Origin: Dromaius novaehollandiae
Lineage: Eukaryota > Chordata > Aves > Casuariiformes > Dromaiidae
NCBI RefSeq assembly: GCF_036370855.1
Contig: NC_088108.1
Location: 12,299,448 to 12,363,447 of the forward strand
Length of the DNA: 64,000 bases
Reading direction: 5' to 3'
Shown: positions 12,871-24,062 of the stretch, piece by piece
How positions within the stretch are numbered: the first letter of the stretch is position 1
How the letters are laid out: every line of letters starts with the position of its first letter
Program-made: the position numbers and the translations under genes
Notes under the pieces: generated by a model
Database searches by the model: none
Told to the model about the DNA's origin: nothing
Seen by the model: the letters and a program-made list of their open reading frames with translations, nothing else

Positions 12871-15800
12871 TGACCAAATAAATGGACAGTTTTGTTCTGT
12901 AAAAGAAAGCCCTGGTCACATTTTTAGTATCAGAAAGTTTGCATAGCGCTCTGTAAATCAATGGGAACTTACTGACTTCATGCCGCTTGAGAATCTAATC
13001 TTGTGAGGAAGTTGCTTGGAACCTGTAACTTTGATTTAAAGTAATTTATCTGTTAAATTTTGATCTAGGCCATACATCTTTTTTTTTCTTTTCTTTTCTG
13101 AAATGTTTGTGGCAAGTGAGTGAATTTAACTTTATAGGAGATGCTATCAAAGTTGTTTTTTTAGTTTCAATAACTGTGGCACAATTGGAGGGAGAAAGTA
13201 AAGCAGAGTTTATCTTCATTTCCCCAAAGCAGAGAAAAGATCATGTGCCTGTGGAGTTCAGACTTCAGTGGCGACAGAGCTTACTCCCCGAGTGCCAGAC
13301 AACCTTTTCAAGTTGTCGCAACTAGATAGGTAGCATCTGAAAGATATGGCAGCACAATTAAAAACTCAATGAAACTTTAGCCCAAAATACAAATGATCTA
13401 GAGGTTGTCTAAACCAGCCTCAGTTCTGGAAACATTGTACAAAATCTGTAATCTTCTAATTATCAAAATATTGTCAACATTACTTGGAAAGAGAGCCAAG
13501 CCTAAGGGGTGACACTGAAGTGAACTTGGTTTGATTTTTTTCCGATGCCTCTCTGCAATACCAAATTGAAAGCAGCTTCAACCTTGTGTACCTCTTACAC
13601 CTCCTTCATTGCATAACCGCTTCTCTCCCATCCCAGTTACCTGTCTCAGTTATCTGCATCCACACAAAGCATTTGATCTGTAATCTTGGAGGAATTACAG
13701 ATGAAACCTGCCTAGCTTCTGTTTGAGGACTGATACTCTGAGTCAAAGAAGAGAATAGTGCTTATTTTCCTTTGACTCATTCACGCTGTCATCCTCGTCG
13801 CTGTGGTTGCACAGACACCGACATAGCTGAAAACTGGCCGAGCATCAGGGTGTCTCTGCAGGAAGCAATCAGCATTGACTGACTGCAAGGAAGTGCTTGT
13901 ACTGTTAGTTTCTAGTTGGGTCTGCATGCAATCCTTTACAGAGTTTATCGTAGTAAGATAGCTTAAGTTTTTTTGATACAAAAATGGACTGTCATAAGTA
14001 TTTGTTTTGAAATATAACTGATGATAAGCCAAACATAAATGTGAAGAACTGAACAGTAAGTGTAATAAATTATGAAAAAGGAAGGATATGACAAAGATCA
14101 TTATAGGTTGAGATTAAAAGTTCAGAATATCTGTAAATAAGTTAGAGGATATTGATTACACGCAACACCAAGGCTCTAATTACAGAATATGTTACTGAAT
14201 CTGCATTATACTTGAAATATTTTGACAATTTTCTTTGTTACTTAAAATGATGAATGCAACATTTAAAAACCTTTTCTGTGGGTAGTATGAGAACTATACT
14301 TCAGAGTAATTTTTGCTAGATGACAAAGCATATGTCATAAGTCAGCTGAAGATAAAAGTTTCTTTGCAAGGAGTCTGCTGCCATAGCTACCGTGGTATGA
14401 AAAGTCTAGAATTCAGCATTCTTCATTAAATGTAAAAGTTAACCCTAATCCATAGGTAAAGAGAAGGTGAAATCACTTTTTGCTACAGGATGGTAGTTAG
14501 ATCTGGCTGTAAATAGCCCACAGGCTGACATTCAGAGCTTACAAACTAGGGAAGTGCTAATAGTGATTAATACTATCACCAGAGATATGGCCAAGGCAGA
14601 AACAGTATAATGTTTTACCAAAATTGACAAAATTTGTTTCCATTTACTTTCCAAGAGTACTTTCTAAGCTAAGACTTACTGCCTGTAAATTTAATCTCTG
14701 GCTAAGTAGTTTTTCATACATATGTGCACACAATCACTAAACATGATTTTTGTCTGTATAATCCAATATAGTTCATAATTGCTTACCTTTGATTATTGCT
14801 TAGATTATTTATGGTACCATAGTCACATTTATAACATGCCTTTCTGTACCTGAAGGCGAAGCTGAGTTATGAGGATTGGGGCCTCAAACATTTTTCCCCC
14901 TCAAGAAAACATGGACGAGTGTGAAGTTTTGATTCATGTTGCAATGAGCTCTTTGCTGAGCCGCTGAATTTCGATGTTGTGTTATTGCGTGATGTGTTTC
15001 TCTGCCTCCCTCACCCTGCCATATTGGATTGCCAGAATACTATTTTAAATCTGTGTTTTACTGACAATTTTACATAGGCTGGTAAAACTGCCATCATCAA
15101 CCCTTTCTTCTAGACTGTAAGGGATTAGGCTTCCTGTCTGCTTGCTGCTTTTAGATGTTTTTGTGTCTAAAATTGCTTTCTTTCAACCTTAAGTTTTGAT
15201 TTAAGGTTATGTTCCTCTGCATTTGTTCTCCCTTTATTGCTGTGACCAGTTTCTTTTAGGCCTTTTTTTCTTATATACCTTTTGATGATTCAAATATTGA
15301 TTTGGCCCTTGATAGCAACAACTTTATTTTGGATAAATATAGGCAAGAGTGGCTTTTTTTCTAATTTAACACCTTCATGATTTTCTTTGATTCCCTTAGA
15401 CTAGACTTTCTGTTCTCTGAATCACTGGATGCATCTCCTTTTTTGGTCTGGAAAAACTGAAATAATTTGGAATGATGTCCTCCTGTCAGTGCAACTCATT
15501 TTTTTGCAAGGTGCTGATAAATTCTGAATTATTTAATCAAGGTTGGTTGGTTATTTATTTATTTTATGGACTCAAATCTACAAACCTGAGATAGGTTGTT
15601 TATCAAAAAATGCATGCTATGTAGAAGATGCGATAGGGAAAGGGCTGTAAAAATGAAAAGGAACCTTCTCAGTATGTCCTGGGCATCACTTTTAAGTGGA
15701 CCAGGCTTTCAAACTGAAGAGGCAATATCTTCCAGACAGTATTATTGCAAAAGAGCTAGAGAAAAGTGGAAGAATTGAAAAGGAGAACAAAACTGGACAG

Positions 15801-16149
15801 AACAGCTCTGATCAAACTAGATCGATTTCTTGAAAAGGTAATGTAGCACAATAACCATCTCTGACATTCTCAGTCTTCTTCCTCCATCCCACACTGCTTT
15901 CCACATGTAATTTCCCTTCTTCTACTAATGAAATATATCAGTGAAATGCTCGTTATGGAAAAATTGATTCCTGAAACTGGGGATACAGCAGAAAAGCAGT
16001 ACTGGTGGCAGCTGTGGGGGCAAGCTTAGTGGGACCAAGAAAGCAAGTTGATTTCTTCTGCAATGTATTTTCTAGTTTCTTTAAATGTGGTCTATTTCTA
16101 ATGGCCTTTTTAGAAGTCCTGTTCAGAAAATTTTCAGTTAAATTAAATC

Positions 16150-16218
16150 CATATAGCGTAGGGATTTGAACCTGCATGTTGTGCGTCTCCAGTCATTGCC
16201 TAACTGCCAAGCTGTAAA
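16150..16218 (-). mobile_element. Remnant of an ancient tRNA-derived SINE (antisense)
   Basis: The minus strand carries CAGGTTCAAATCCC, a good polymerase III B box. About 30 bases before it lies an A-box-like stretch (GGCAGTTAGGCAATGACTGG). The order and spacing match the 5' tRNA-like head of SINEs common in reptile genomes. It does not fold as a tRNA: the T-stem has mismatches and no acceptor stem is seen. It is therefore a worn SINE head, not a tRNA gene. Family assignment comes from memory of the consensus and was not searched. Confidence 0.5.
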
Positions 16219-17323
16219 ATGAAGCTACCTTTTTCCTTTCTCTTTCAGCTTGAAAATCATAAAAGGGTTTCCGAAATTCAAAAATTAATTTGAATCAAAA
16301 CCTGATTCTTCCACCCTTTCTTTAGAAGTAGGAAAATTTGAAAGATTTTATCCAGGCTAGTGTTTACTAGATTAGATCATGGCTAGGTAGAGCTGTGTGA
16401 ATGGCCACTTTATTTTTTTTTTATTTTTTAAATTGCTTTGCAAAAAAGCCAAAACCTAGTGAGGCAAGGAGAAATAATGTTTTTGTGAAACAAACCTTTC
16501 ATTCCACTTCATTCCAAACAAAATGTCTGTTTATTTGGAAGCAACTTTTGAGTTGAGTATAAATCCGTTTTTATAAAGCTCTTTTTTAAAGCAAGATTTT
16601 TGGTTATCTAAAAAAAAAAGAAAAAACCTCCCATCATTTCAAAGTGTGTGAGGGAATATATAATGGTTTCAGCAAACACATTATTCTGTAATGCGCTTGG
16701 CGCTTATAGTGGTCTGCATGATATTCAGGTTCTTTCTTGGGTTTGCTGAACTGTGGAAGCCCCAGCTCTGAAGAGCTGTTGCTGAAGCGGGGGCACAGGA
16801 AAAACAAAGAAGTCATTGAGTCTCAGTGTGCACTAGCAGCAGTGGAAAAAATAACCTTATTACATTGATTTCTGTCCCTGTTCAGAGGTGATGTCGACTG
16901 CATATGATGCATGCTTTTTAATTTAAAAACATTTTTTTTAATTTTTTGAGATGTGCAGAAAGGAACAACTTCTTACTTTCTGGGTCTTTGTCTAAAATCT
17001 AAAAAATCTATTTCTAGTCTTAAAATTGTTTGTTGTAATTGATAAAACACTAAGTGATACCAGTTAATTTAAGCCTTCATTGAGGTACATTTGTCTTCAT
17101 GTTTTTTTCACATGAAGCAGTGTACACAGCTTTTTAAGAGAAATCATATGGGTACGTAGGGACAGCAATTGGAAGGATGGATGTTCTATAACAACTTCTG
17201 CTAGTACTATTTTACCTCTAAAAATTATCAGTATACACCACTTTTGTAGTGCTAGTGCTGCATACACTTGGATGCCAATGTCCTGACTGAAGGATTTTGA
17301 GATAGGGGTGTGCATGTGTGTAC

Positions 17324-17345
17324 ATATATATATATATATATATAT
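17324..17345. repeat. (AT)11 microsatellite
   Basis: Eleven uninterrupted AT units, preceded by a short TG-rich stretch (TGCATGTGTGTAC). This is a simple dinucleotide repeat likely to vary in length between individuals. Confidence 0.95.
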
Positions 17346-17844
17346 GATATACATAAAATGAAGTATATACAGTATGCTCTGCCTATAGTGATTTGGAATT
17401 TGATTCAGATTTTGGTCATACCCTTGCCAGCATTGGCTAAGTACTTTTTATCAAGAGCATTGTGTTTAAAAAAAGGAAAAAAAGACAAAACCACAGTAAT
17501 TTCTCGATTCTCCAGTGTTACTGCTTTAACATAAAGAGCAAGTCGTAGATGGTAATTGATTTAGCAAATATGGAAATACAACATACTTCAGAGCACTTTC
17601 TTGAAAGCCAAAAATCAAAAAAGGAAATGAGACAGTTGCAATTTCTGGTACTCCATTAGCTGCTGTGTAGTAAGATCTCATCAAATCTTATCAGCCGAAC
17701 AAAGTGCATTTAAAACCATCAAATTTCATGAATTACTAGAGTTAAGCCTGCGGTTTCCCCATATGTCATGTATCGACAGTTTAACCATAGCTGAATAAAA
17801 TAGTCAATATGTTAAGCTTCAGTGCAAGTGACTGGACAGATTAC

Positions 17845-17900
17845 TGTTGGTTTCAGCGGAGCTTAGGTCAGGCTTAAGTAATGAACAGGATCAGAATTGG
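17845..17900. repeat. Possible ancient amniote repeat fragment
   Basis: The wording around TTTCAGCGGAGCTTAGGTCA and CAGGATCAGAATTGG resembles the old repeats containing 'cagtggagttagg' and 'ggatcaggcc' phrases that I know from reptile genomes. The fragment is short and diverged, so the call is weak. Confidence 0.25.
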
Positions 17901-19069
17901 TCAGATAAAAATAAAGACTTGGGTGTAGACCATATATTCTCTGTAATATTAAAATGAATGGGAGAAACAGAGGAAAGATTAAAAAAAGAGGGATCCAGCT
18001 TCATTTGGATTTCTTAGCATATTGCTTTAATTTGATGTAATATGTTTTTTTCATTCAGATAAGGATCATGTCTTCTATTTGTGTAGGATAGAGCAGAAGG
18101 ATTGGTTTTATTCTTTTTATTTATTTCCCCCAGTTAATAGCATCCATATTTGTTAGAAGAAAATAAGACAATAATAAGAACGTAAGCAAAGGAGTTAAGG
18201 GAGAATCACAAATCCATAAATTCGGTATTATTTTCGTAGTAGTAAGCTTTATTGTAGGGATGGGGTTTAGCAAATTACCACCTCCATTCTTGCTCCTTTC
18301 TCTTGCATATGGAGTTGTTTACTGGTCAGCTGGATGGTTAAATGCCACTAATGTTTCCCAGGTAGAATTTTTTTTTTCTTTCTTCCCCTCTCCTTCCTTC
18401 CTTCCTGGTGATGTGGAGGAATCCGTAAGTGTCCTTTTTCTCTTGGCTGAGATTTGTTTCTAATATGTGTTTTGAAAGCTTTACAACTGGCCTAAAATTA
18501 CTCTGATTTTCACCTTACTTTCCTGCTTGCAGTAAAGATTATACAGAGGGCTGAATCTACTCTTGCTTCTGCTGATCTCAGTGGGGGTTATTTTGTGAAT
18601 GTGTGGAATTGCTTTTGAATTCAGAAACAATTTTCTTCCTGCATCCGCAAATTATTTATTAGATAATCAATCTAAATCACATTATCAGGGAGAATGGCAG
18701 CTGGCATGTTATGTCATTTATGGAATTACAGATGTTAAAGAGAATACTGGTTTTCCAGTGAAGACTGCTCATGCTGTTTCTACGTGCTATTTGTTTTGTA
18801 GGTAAAGTACTTCATAATTGTGTTTCAAGCAATCTTCTATTCATAAGCATTTTAATTAAAAGGGCTTCCCTCCTGGCATGAATTAGTGTGGTAGCACCTA
18901 CAAAGCTAATAAAATATCCAGTCTAATGATGAACTTCAGTCTGACATAAAACTGCTGGAATAAGTAGTTAGATCAGTCAAAGAGTGGCATTCAGATTTAT
19001 GGTATCTAGGAGATGACAGTCGTGGGACTGTGCAGTGTGAAAGCTAATGCTATTTAAGATAGAGAAAAG

Positions 19070-19460
19070 GCCTGGGAGCGGGAACAGTAACTCAAGACTC
19101 CTTCCTCCCGGGTTAATACTCTTAGAAACCAGGCTGATGGGCTTATTCTCGCCTGGGTGGGGCTGGCGTGTGTGCTCAGCCTCGGACAAGCAGGTAGCAT
19201 GGAGATACCCAGCGTTGCCTGCGCACCCCTGAGAAAGGAGCTCGGCGAGGGTCAGGGTGAGCTGAGGTCTGTGGCACTTCCGAATGAAGCGTCCAAGCAC
19301 GTGGCAGTTTCGAACGTGGCCCTCTGTTTTTGGTTATCTGGATCTGCGTGCTGTAGGCGGCATCCTGGCTGGGCTGCGTTTCTGCTCAGTGGCTGCTCGC
19401 CGGGACCTGGGCGCCCCGGCACCTGGCCCAGGGCTCTGCCTTCCCTTTTGGGTGCAATGA
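19070..19460. other. CpG-rich islet
   Basis: About 390 bases are clearly richer in G, C and CpG than the flanks, with some twenty CpGs (for example CGCCGGGACC and GGCGCCCCGGC near 19400). No convincing reading frame spans it. A moderate splice donor (AGG|GTGAGC) lies at 19257 on the plus strand. It could be a small promoter islet, a GC-rich repeat remnant, or the start of an unannotated transcript. Confidence 0.5.
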
Positions 19461-19628
19461 GACAAAAATACAAGCATTAGACTACTTAACTGTTAAAACT
19501 GTAAATCCTTTATTGGATCTAGCTTTTATCATTCAAGTATAAGAGGAAAAACAGGCAAGCACAACAGAGAAAGGAGGGGAAGTGGGTGGGAAGAGGCTTG
19601 GTGCGGTGAGCGGCAGTGGGGTGTTCTG

Positions 19629-19640
19629 CCCCCCCCCCCC
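19629..19640. repeat. C12 run
   Basis: Twelve C in a row within a GC-rich patch (about 19580-19690) that follows the islet at 19.07-19.46 kb. The opposite strand is a G12 run with G-quadruplex potential. Confidence 0.9.
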
Positions 19641-20414
19641 TCGGCGCTGCCTGTTCGGTCCTTGCCTGAGGCCGGCCGAGTTGCGGAGGATCTTGTTCTG
19701 TTGCATCGACCGATTCCTTTTTGTATTTTGATACATAATCAAAAGCTGACATTTTCTTTGAAGACAAGATGTAGAGGAAAGTTGGATCTGTAAATTTACT
19801 TTGACTCTTTCTTGGTTTTGTTAGGTCATGACTTGACATTCAGCTGAATGTTTAATGTGTCCTTCTCCTACAGGCTTCATTTAATGACTGTTTCTAGATG
19901 ACTGTCTAATGAAAAAGTCTGTTACACTTGCATTAGGATTGAAAAAGATTTGTTTTTTGGTAATGAACATGATTTACTAATTGACCCTTGTCCCCCCAGT
20001 AAACATAAATAGTTATTGTTAGCCATTGCTGTTCCGACACTGTGGGGAAGTATCCCGGTCTTCCAGCCTTCATCTGATGGTGCTTGTGCTGGGGCTGTGT
20101 GTCCTCGAGGTTGAAGTCTCTCTCTTTCTACATCCCGTCTGAATGTCACGTTTCCTTTCATCTTTGGAAATGTATGTGGAGATGTGCACATACGAAGACT
20201 GTGTATCAAAAGCTGCATGAAGAGCAACACATTAATTTTGAATTTCAGAATTGGTATGGTTTGACTTTGAATTAATTAAATGGAAACCAGTGGATGCAAA
20301 TGGATTTAGTGTCACTTTTAAAACATAATATCAACCTGTAAGTATATATCATAATTGACAACTTACAACTTCAGATTCATTAAAAACAGTGCCATGTGTC
20401 GGGAGCCAGTATCC

Positions 20415-20437
20415 TTTTTTTTTTTTTTTTTTTTTTT
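20415..20437. repeat. Poly(T) tract, 23 bases
   Basis: An uninterrupted run of 23 T. No retrocopy features were seen on either side. Confidence 0.95.
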
Positions 20438-21525
20438 AGTCAGCTGTGGACTGAGCTGGCTTGAGGAGTACAGGATACATGGTTACTCTTACTGCTCTAA
20501 ACAAAGATTTTTACAGGTGTAAAAGTAGCTATACCCGCTTAAAGTCAATCTGATTTCTTGGACCCCTGACAAGATAGGGAACTTCAGCTCTTTTCTGAGG
20601 CTGCTGGTGCCTTTGTTCAGGATCGCCAAGCTTCATGCGTTTGTATGGACCTAGGTGACACTAGCAAGGCTGCAGAAGGATTTTTCCTCTGTTGTCAGTG
20701 ACTATTTGTTTTAGATTTTCAAGTTCCTGGTAGAATTTGTGATGTGTTTGGTGAGTTCTGAGTTAATATCTGCTTAAAGATTTGATAAAATTAATGGACA
20801 AAATAACCTGATCTATTAAGAAAACTTATCAACACTTTTCCTGTCTCTTGGAACCTAGAGCCGTACGAAATGCACTCTACCCTCCTGCCTTTGTTAAGAG
20901 GATTTCTTTTGTTTGGGGAATACAGTTTACTGAGAAATGGAAGAATAAAGTTTTAATTTGTTTCTTTTTGTAAGCAAAACTGTAGTTTGCTGTGCTAATT
21001 AGAGCAGCTGGCTTTCACAGCCTGCTTTAAATCCTAGGAGAAATCAGGAAAAGAGGTTGGCTTTAAGTATTTCGTACTGTCTCCACGGTTTTAAATTTAA
21101 ACCTCTTGGTTAATGAGAAAGCTTACCAGCTCAGCTTCAGCCGGGAGGACGGGTGACAGGGAATTCTTTGCTATTCATATTTCATTCAGAGCTTGGCCTT
21201 TTGATTTAGAAAACTTATCAAAGTCTAATAAACTGTGGCCAGCAATACTTCTAAGTTTATTGGAGAAGTCGGAGGTCCCTGATAGACTCCTGAATACTGA
21301 GGAGGAGGCAGCACAGAGAAGCTGCGGGAGCGAGAAATGGTGCGTGGCTGTTCTCTCCCGGGTCTGAGCAGAGAGAGGGATTTTACCCAGGTAGCTAATA
21401 TGCTGAAAGCAACACTTGCTTTGGAGGTGGAGTTGAGTGTCCTGTTTGATGCCAACTGTGCTAGGCCTGCTCTTTATTTGAATTATTTTGCAGCCCAAGT
21501 TCAAAACATAACTACTTCTCCCCCT

Positions 21526-21542
21526 CCCCCCCCCCCCCCCCC
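21526..21542. repeat. C17 run
   Basis: Seventeen C in a row, preceded by a pyrimidine stretch (CTTCTCCCCCT). Long C runs are unstable and are often misread by sequencers, so the exact length is uncertain. The G-rich complement may form G-quadruplexes. Confidence 0.9.
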
Positions 21543-23058
21543 GGTCTTTTTAATAGCCCTTAGATATTTGGCAGAGATTTAGATATTTCTGCTGAGCCTG
21601 AGTCAGTGGGACATTTGCTACACTGTGGAATTAGGATGAACCCTCTAATCTGTAGGGCTTTGTGAAGAATGAGGTATTGCTTTTGTGTGAACATTTTTAA
21701 GTGAGTACTCAATCTGTAAAGAGAATTTATCTTAGTGTGCTTGAGCATTATTTAATTTTTAGAGTATTAATTATTCTCTGGGCTTGTTTGTTAATGAAAT
21801 TTTGCCCCTCTTTCTCAGTATAAGACATTTTCAAACATATGAGACTAAATTCCTTTCTGGTGATTTTTTCATTACTGTATTTTTGCAAGTGTTTCAGTAA
21901 CTAATTTAGAGATTCAAAGTGGTGGCTGTATTAATTGCTGAGTTTTTGCAGTTGTAATTGCAGTCCCGTTTAATGAGTCGCACCCAGAAGGAGTTTGTGA
22001 GCCTGCAGGCAGTATTTGGCAGGAGTCCGGGTCAGTGGGAATCCATTGCCCAGAGTTAAGCTTGTGATTCATTATTCGTTAAGCTGAGCAGGATTCCTAA
22101 TTCTCATTGAACAGCTGAGGAGGAGAGAGATGCTACAGATCTGTGGAATTGGTCGAACTCTCCCATGCAACAGATGTGATAAAAGCACTCTTGCTGAATT
22201 TTATATTTTCTGATTTTTTTTTTTTTCCTTCAGCCGTGATGGGGAAGGATGGCTTCGTTAGATACGGACTACCTATCTCAGTGGTGGTGCTACTACTGAG
22301 ACAGCTGTGGCTGTTTTGGGTTTGCTTCTGGAACACATCAGGTGGACCTAATATTTCTGTGAATCCTGAAACTTGTACAGAAGTTAACTGGGTACCTCTG
22401 AAATGTTTGATCTGTTAAGAAATTTCTAGACTTACTAAGCTTTTAGTCATATTAGCCACAGATGAATATTTCAGATTCTTAAGGGTAATAATTAAATAGT
22501 TTCTTCTCTAACATTTTTGCAGTTAGGTCAAGTCTGATTTTATACAAGAAGTATTTGGGAGGAGTAATACATATTTATACAAAGGAAAACAGAAAATGAG
22601 ATCACAGAAAGAACAAGATAATCCTAAATGAATTGTGAGGTAAAACTTATATGTACTGAAGTCTAAATAGCTCAATCTGTTACCATAGTGATGTTATTTA
22701 ACTTGAGGGCTTGCCATCTGAAAATGGGTACATTTTCCTGTTGCTTCTGCTGAGACCTGATTCTTGCAAAACAAGGAGCTTAGCAAGGCTGGAAACCCAT
22801 ATGACAAGCAAACATTAGTAAATCTTGGATCAGGAGATTAGTGGTACCTTCAACTTGACCTGCAGATAACGACAAAAAATACTTCATCCTGCATGTCTTC
22901 ATTTTTACTTTATATAGTTCTTCCTTCAATTTTTCCTGCTGATTCCATGTTGTTAGAATATGAAAAGGTCAAGCCGTTGGTGGAATGTTCCTTGTATTTG
23001 AACACTTTTCATGGGTGGCGTTTTTGCATTGAGTTTGATAACTTATTCGACTTATTTT

Positions 23059-23103
23059 AAAAAAAAAAAAAAAAAAAAAAGAGAGAGAGAGAGAAAAAAA
23101 AAA
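23059..23103. repeat. Composite A22-(GA)7-A9 simple repeat
   Basis: Twenty-two A are followed by seven GA units and nine further A. It is a purine-only tract. The preceding sequence shows no gene-like block that would make it a poly(A) tail. Confidence 0.95.
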
Positions 23104-23863
23104 GTTCCCCTAGCCCTTGAATTCCAATTGCGTAAGTTCAGCCTGGTGATAAAAATTATACTGCTAGTGATTCTGAGTTTTTATTTCAAACTTTTTATTA
23201 TGGATAGCTTGATTGCAGTATAAACTTCTGAGTACTCATACTTGTCAACCTCAAACACTAGGAAACCTTTAATGTGCTGACAAAAAAATGGGCTAAAAGC
23301 AGCCTTTGAAATACTGTGGAAAGAATTTATTTAACTAGCGAAGGGAAAAATGTCAGTCTTGAATTGTGAAAATGAAAATTAATGAGAGTTGCTACATATG
23401 TAAATGTATTGCTTTAGAGAATTGCAGCATAGATCTACTCTCTTCATCTGCAATAGAGAGAAAAACCACAACAGGAATTTGTTTTATTGGATCCTTGGGA
23501 AAACATATCTAATGCTTATTAATGGAGAGAACTGAAAGAGCATTTTAATGTTATGGCCAAATTTCACTTCTTCAACCCAGGTGTTTAGTCCAAAGGCTAA
23601 AATGAGCAGAAGAATCTCACCTTGCAGAGGTTGTCTGTAGTAAAATTACACAGATGCCAGAGGAAGATTTGACCATACAAATTAGGACCCTGTATTCCAC
23701 CTGTAGACATTTCTTTTTCAATTTCTCTTCCTAGTAAAGACCGTGGTGTACTTGTAAAATCTTGTGTTAATCCAGTCTTTTGTAGTCGTATCCCACCTGC
23801 TTGCTGATTGCTTGTAGTTTTGTGGCTATGCTAATTGAGGTTGAAATTGCTCTTGCATTTCAG

Positions 23864-24062
23864 TTGCAATCAAATACCGACTTCTATGATAGCAAGATCA
23901 CATTTACCTTAACAGCAGCTACTCAGGAAATCAGAGGCCAGAAGCTACCGCATGGGAGCTGGACCAGGACACATGCCCGATTTTGTCACTTTAGGGTGGA
24001 CTATGAAGAGCCCCCATGGCTGTGGCTTGAGCAGGGAGCTCAAAGACGCCCGGTAGAAGCAG
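23864..24062 (+). other. Exon-like candidate (unproven)
   Basis: A 199-base block follows a plausible splice acceptor (CTCTTGCATTTCAG ending at 23863) and ends at a good donor (CAG|GTGAGG, GT at 24063). One frame stays open through the block and on to 24244. The first 75 or so bases are AT-rich and the rest is GC-rich. The translation resembles no protein I know. It could be a chance open frame, an exon of a non-coding RNA, or a genuine unrecognised exon. The next exon-like block at 24819-24915 does not share its phase, which counts against the two forming one gene. Confidence 0.15.

Larger units (their letters stand above)
12871..23800. other. AT-rich non-coding DNA with scattered old repeats
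   Basis: No gene was recognised. The stretch holds a degraded tRNA-derived SINE near 16.2 kb, an (AT)11 microsatellite, a possible ancient repeat at 17.85 kb, a CpG-rich islet at 19.07-19.46 kb and homopolymer runs at 19.6, 20.4, 21.5 and 23.1 kb. Stretches near 17.65-17.76 kb and 18.62-18.74 kb are rich in homeodomain-like and bHLH-like motifs and look like possible conserved non-coding elements, though this cannot be tested without an alignment. Confidence 0.7.

Noticed and set aside
12685..12873. Plus-strand open frame shared by both LTRs (also 49731-49994)
   Set aside because: The likeness comes from LTR homology. The frame is antisense to the LTR's own transcription and has no known product.
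16150..16218. Possible tRNA gene from the B-box motif
   Set aside because: The T-stem has mismatches and neither an acceptor stem nor an anticodon arm can be placed. A SINE remnant explains it better.
19320..19350. Likeness to the miR-9 mature sequence (TTTGGTTATCTGG)
   Set aside because: The match breaks after about 12 bases and no complementary arm of a precursor hairpin is seen nearby.
22230..22340. Pyrimidine tract, CAG and an ATG-led frame resembling an exon
   Set aside because: There is no good donor after the open block and the translation is unfamiliar. The T run is a common chance feature here.
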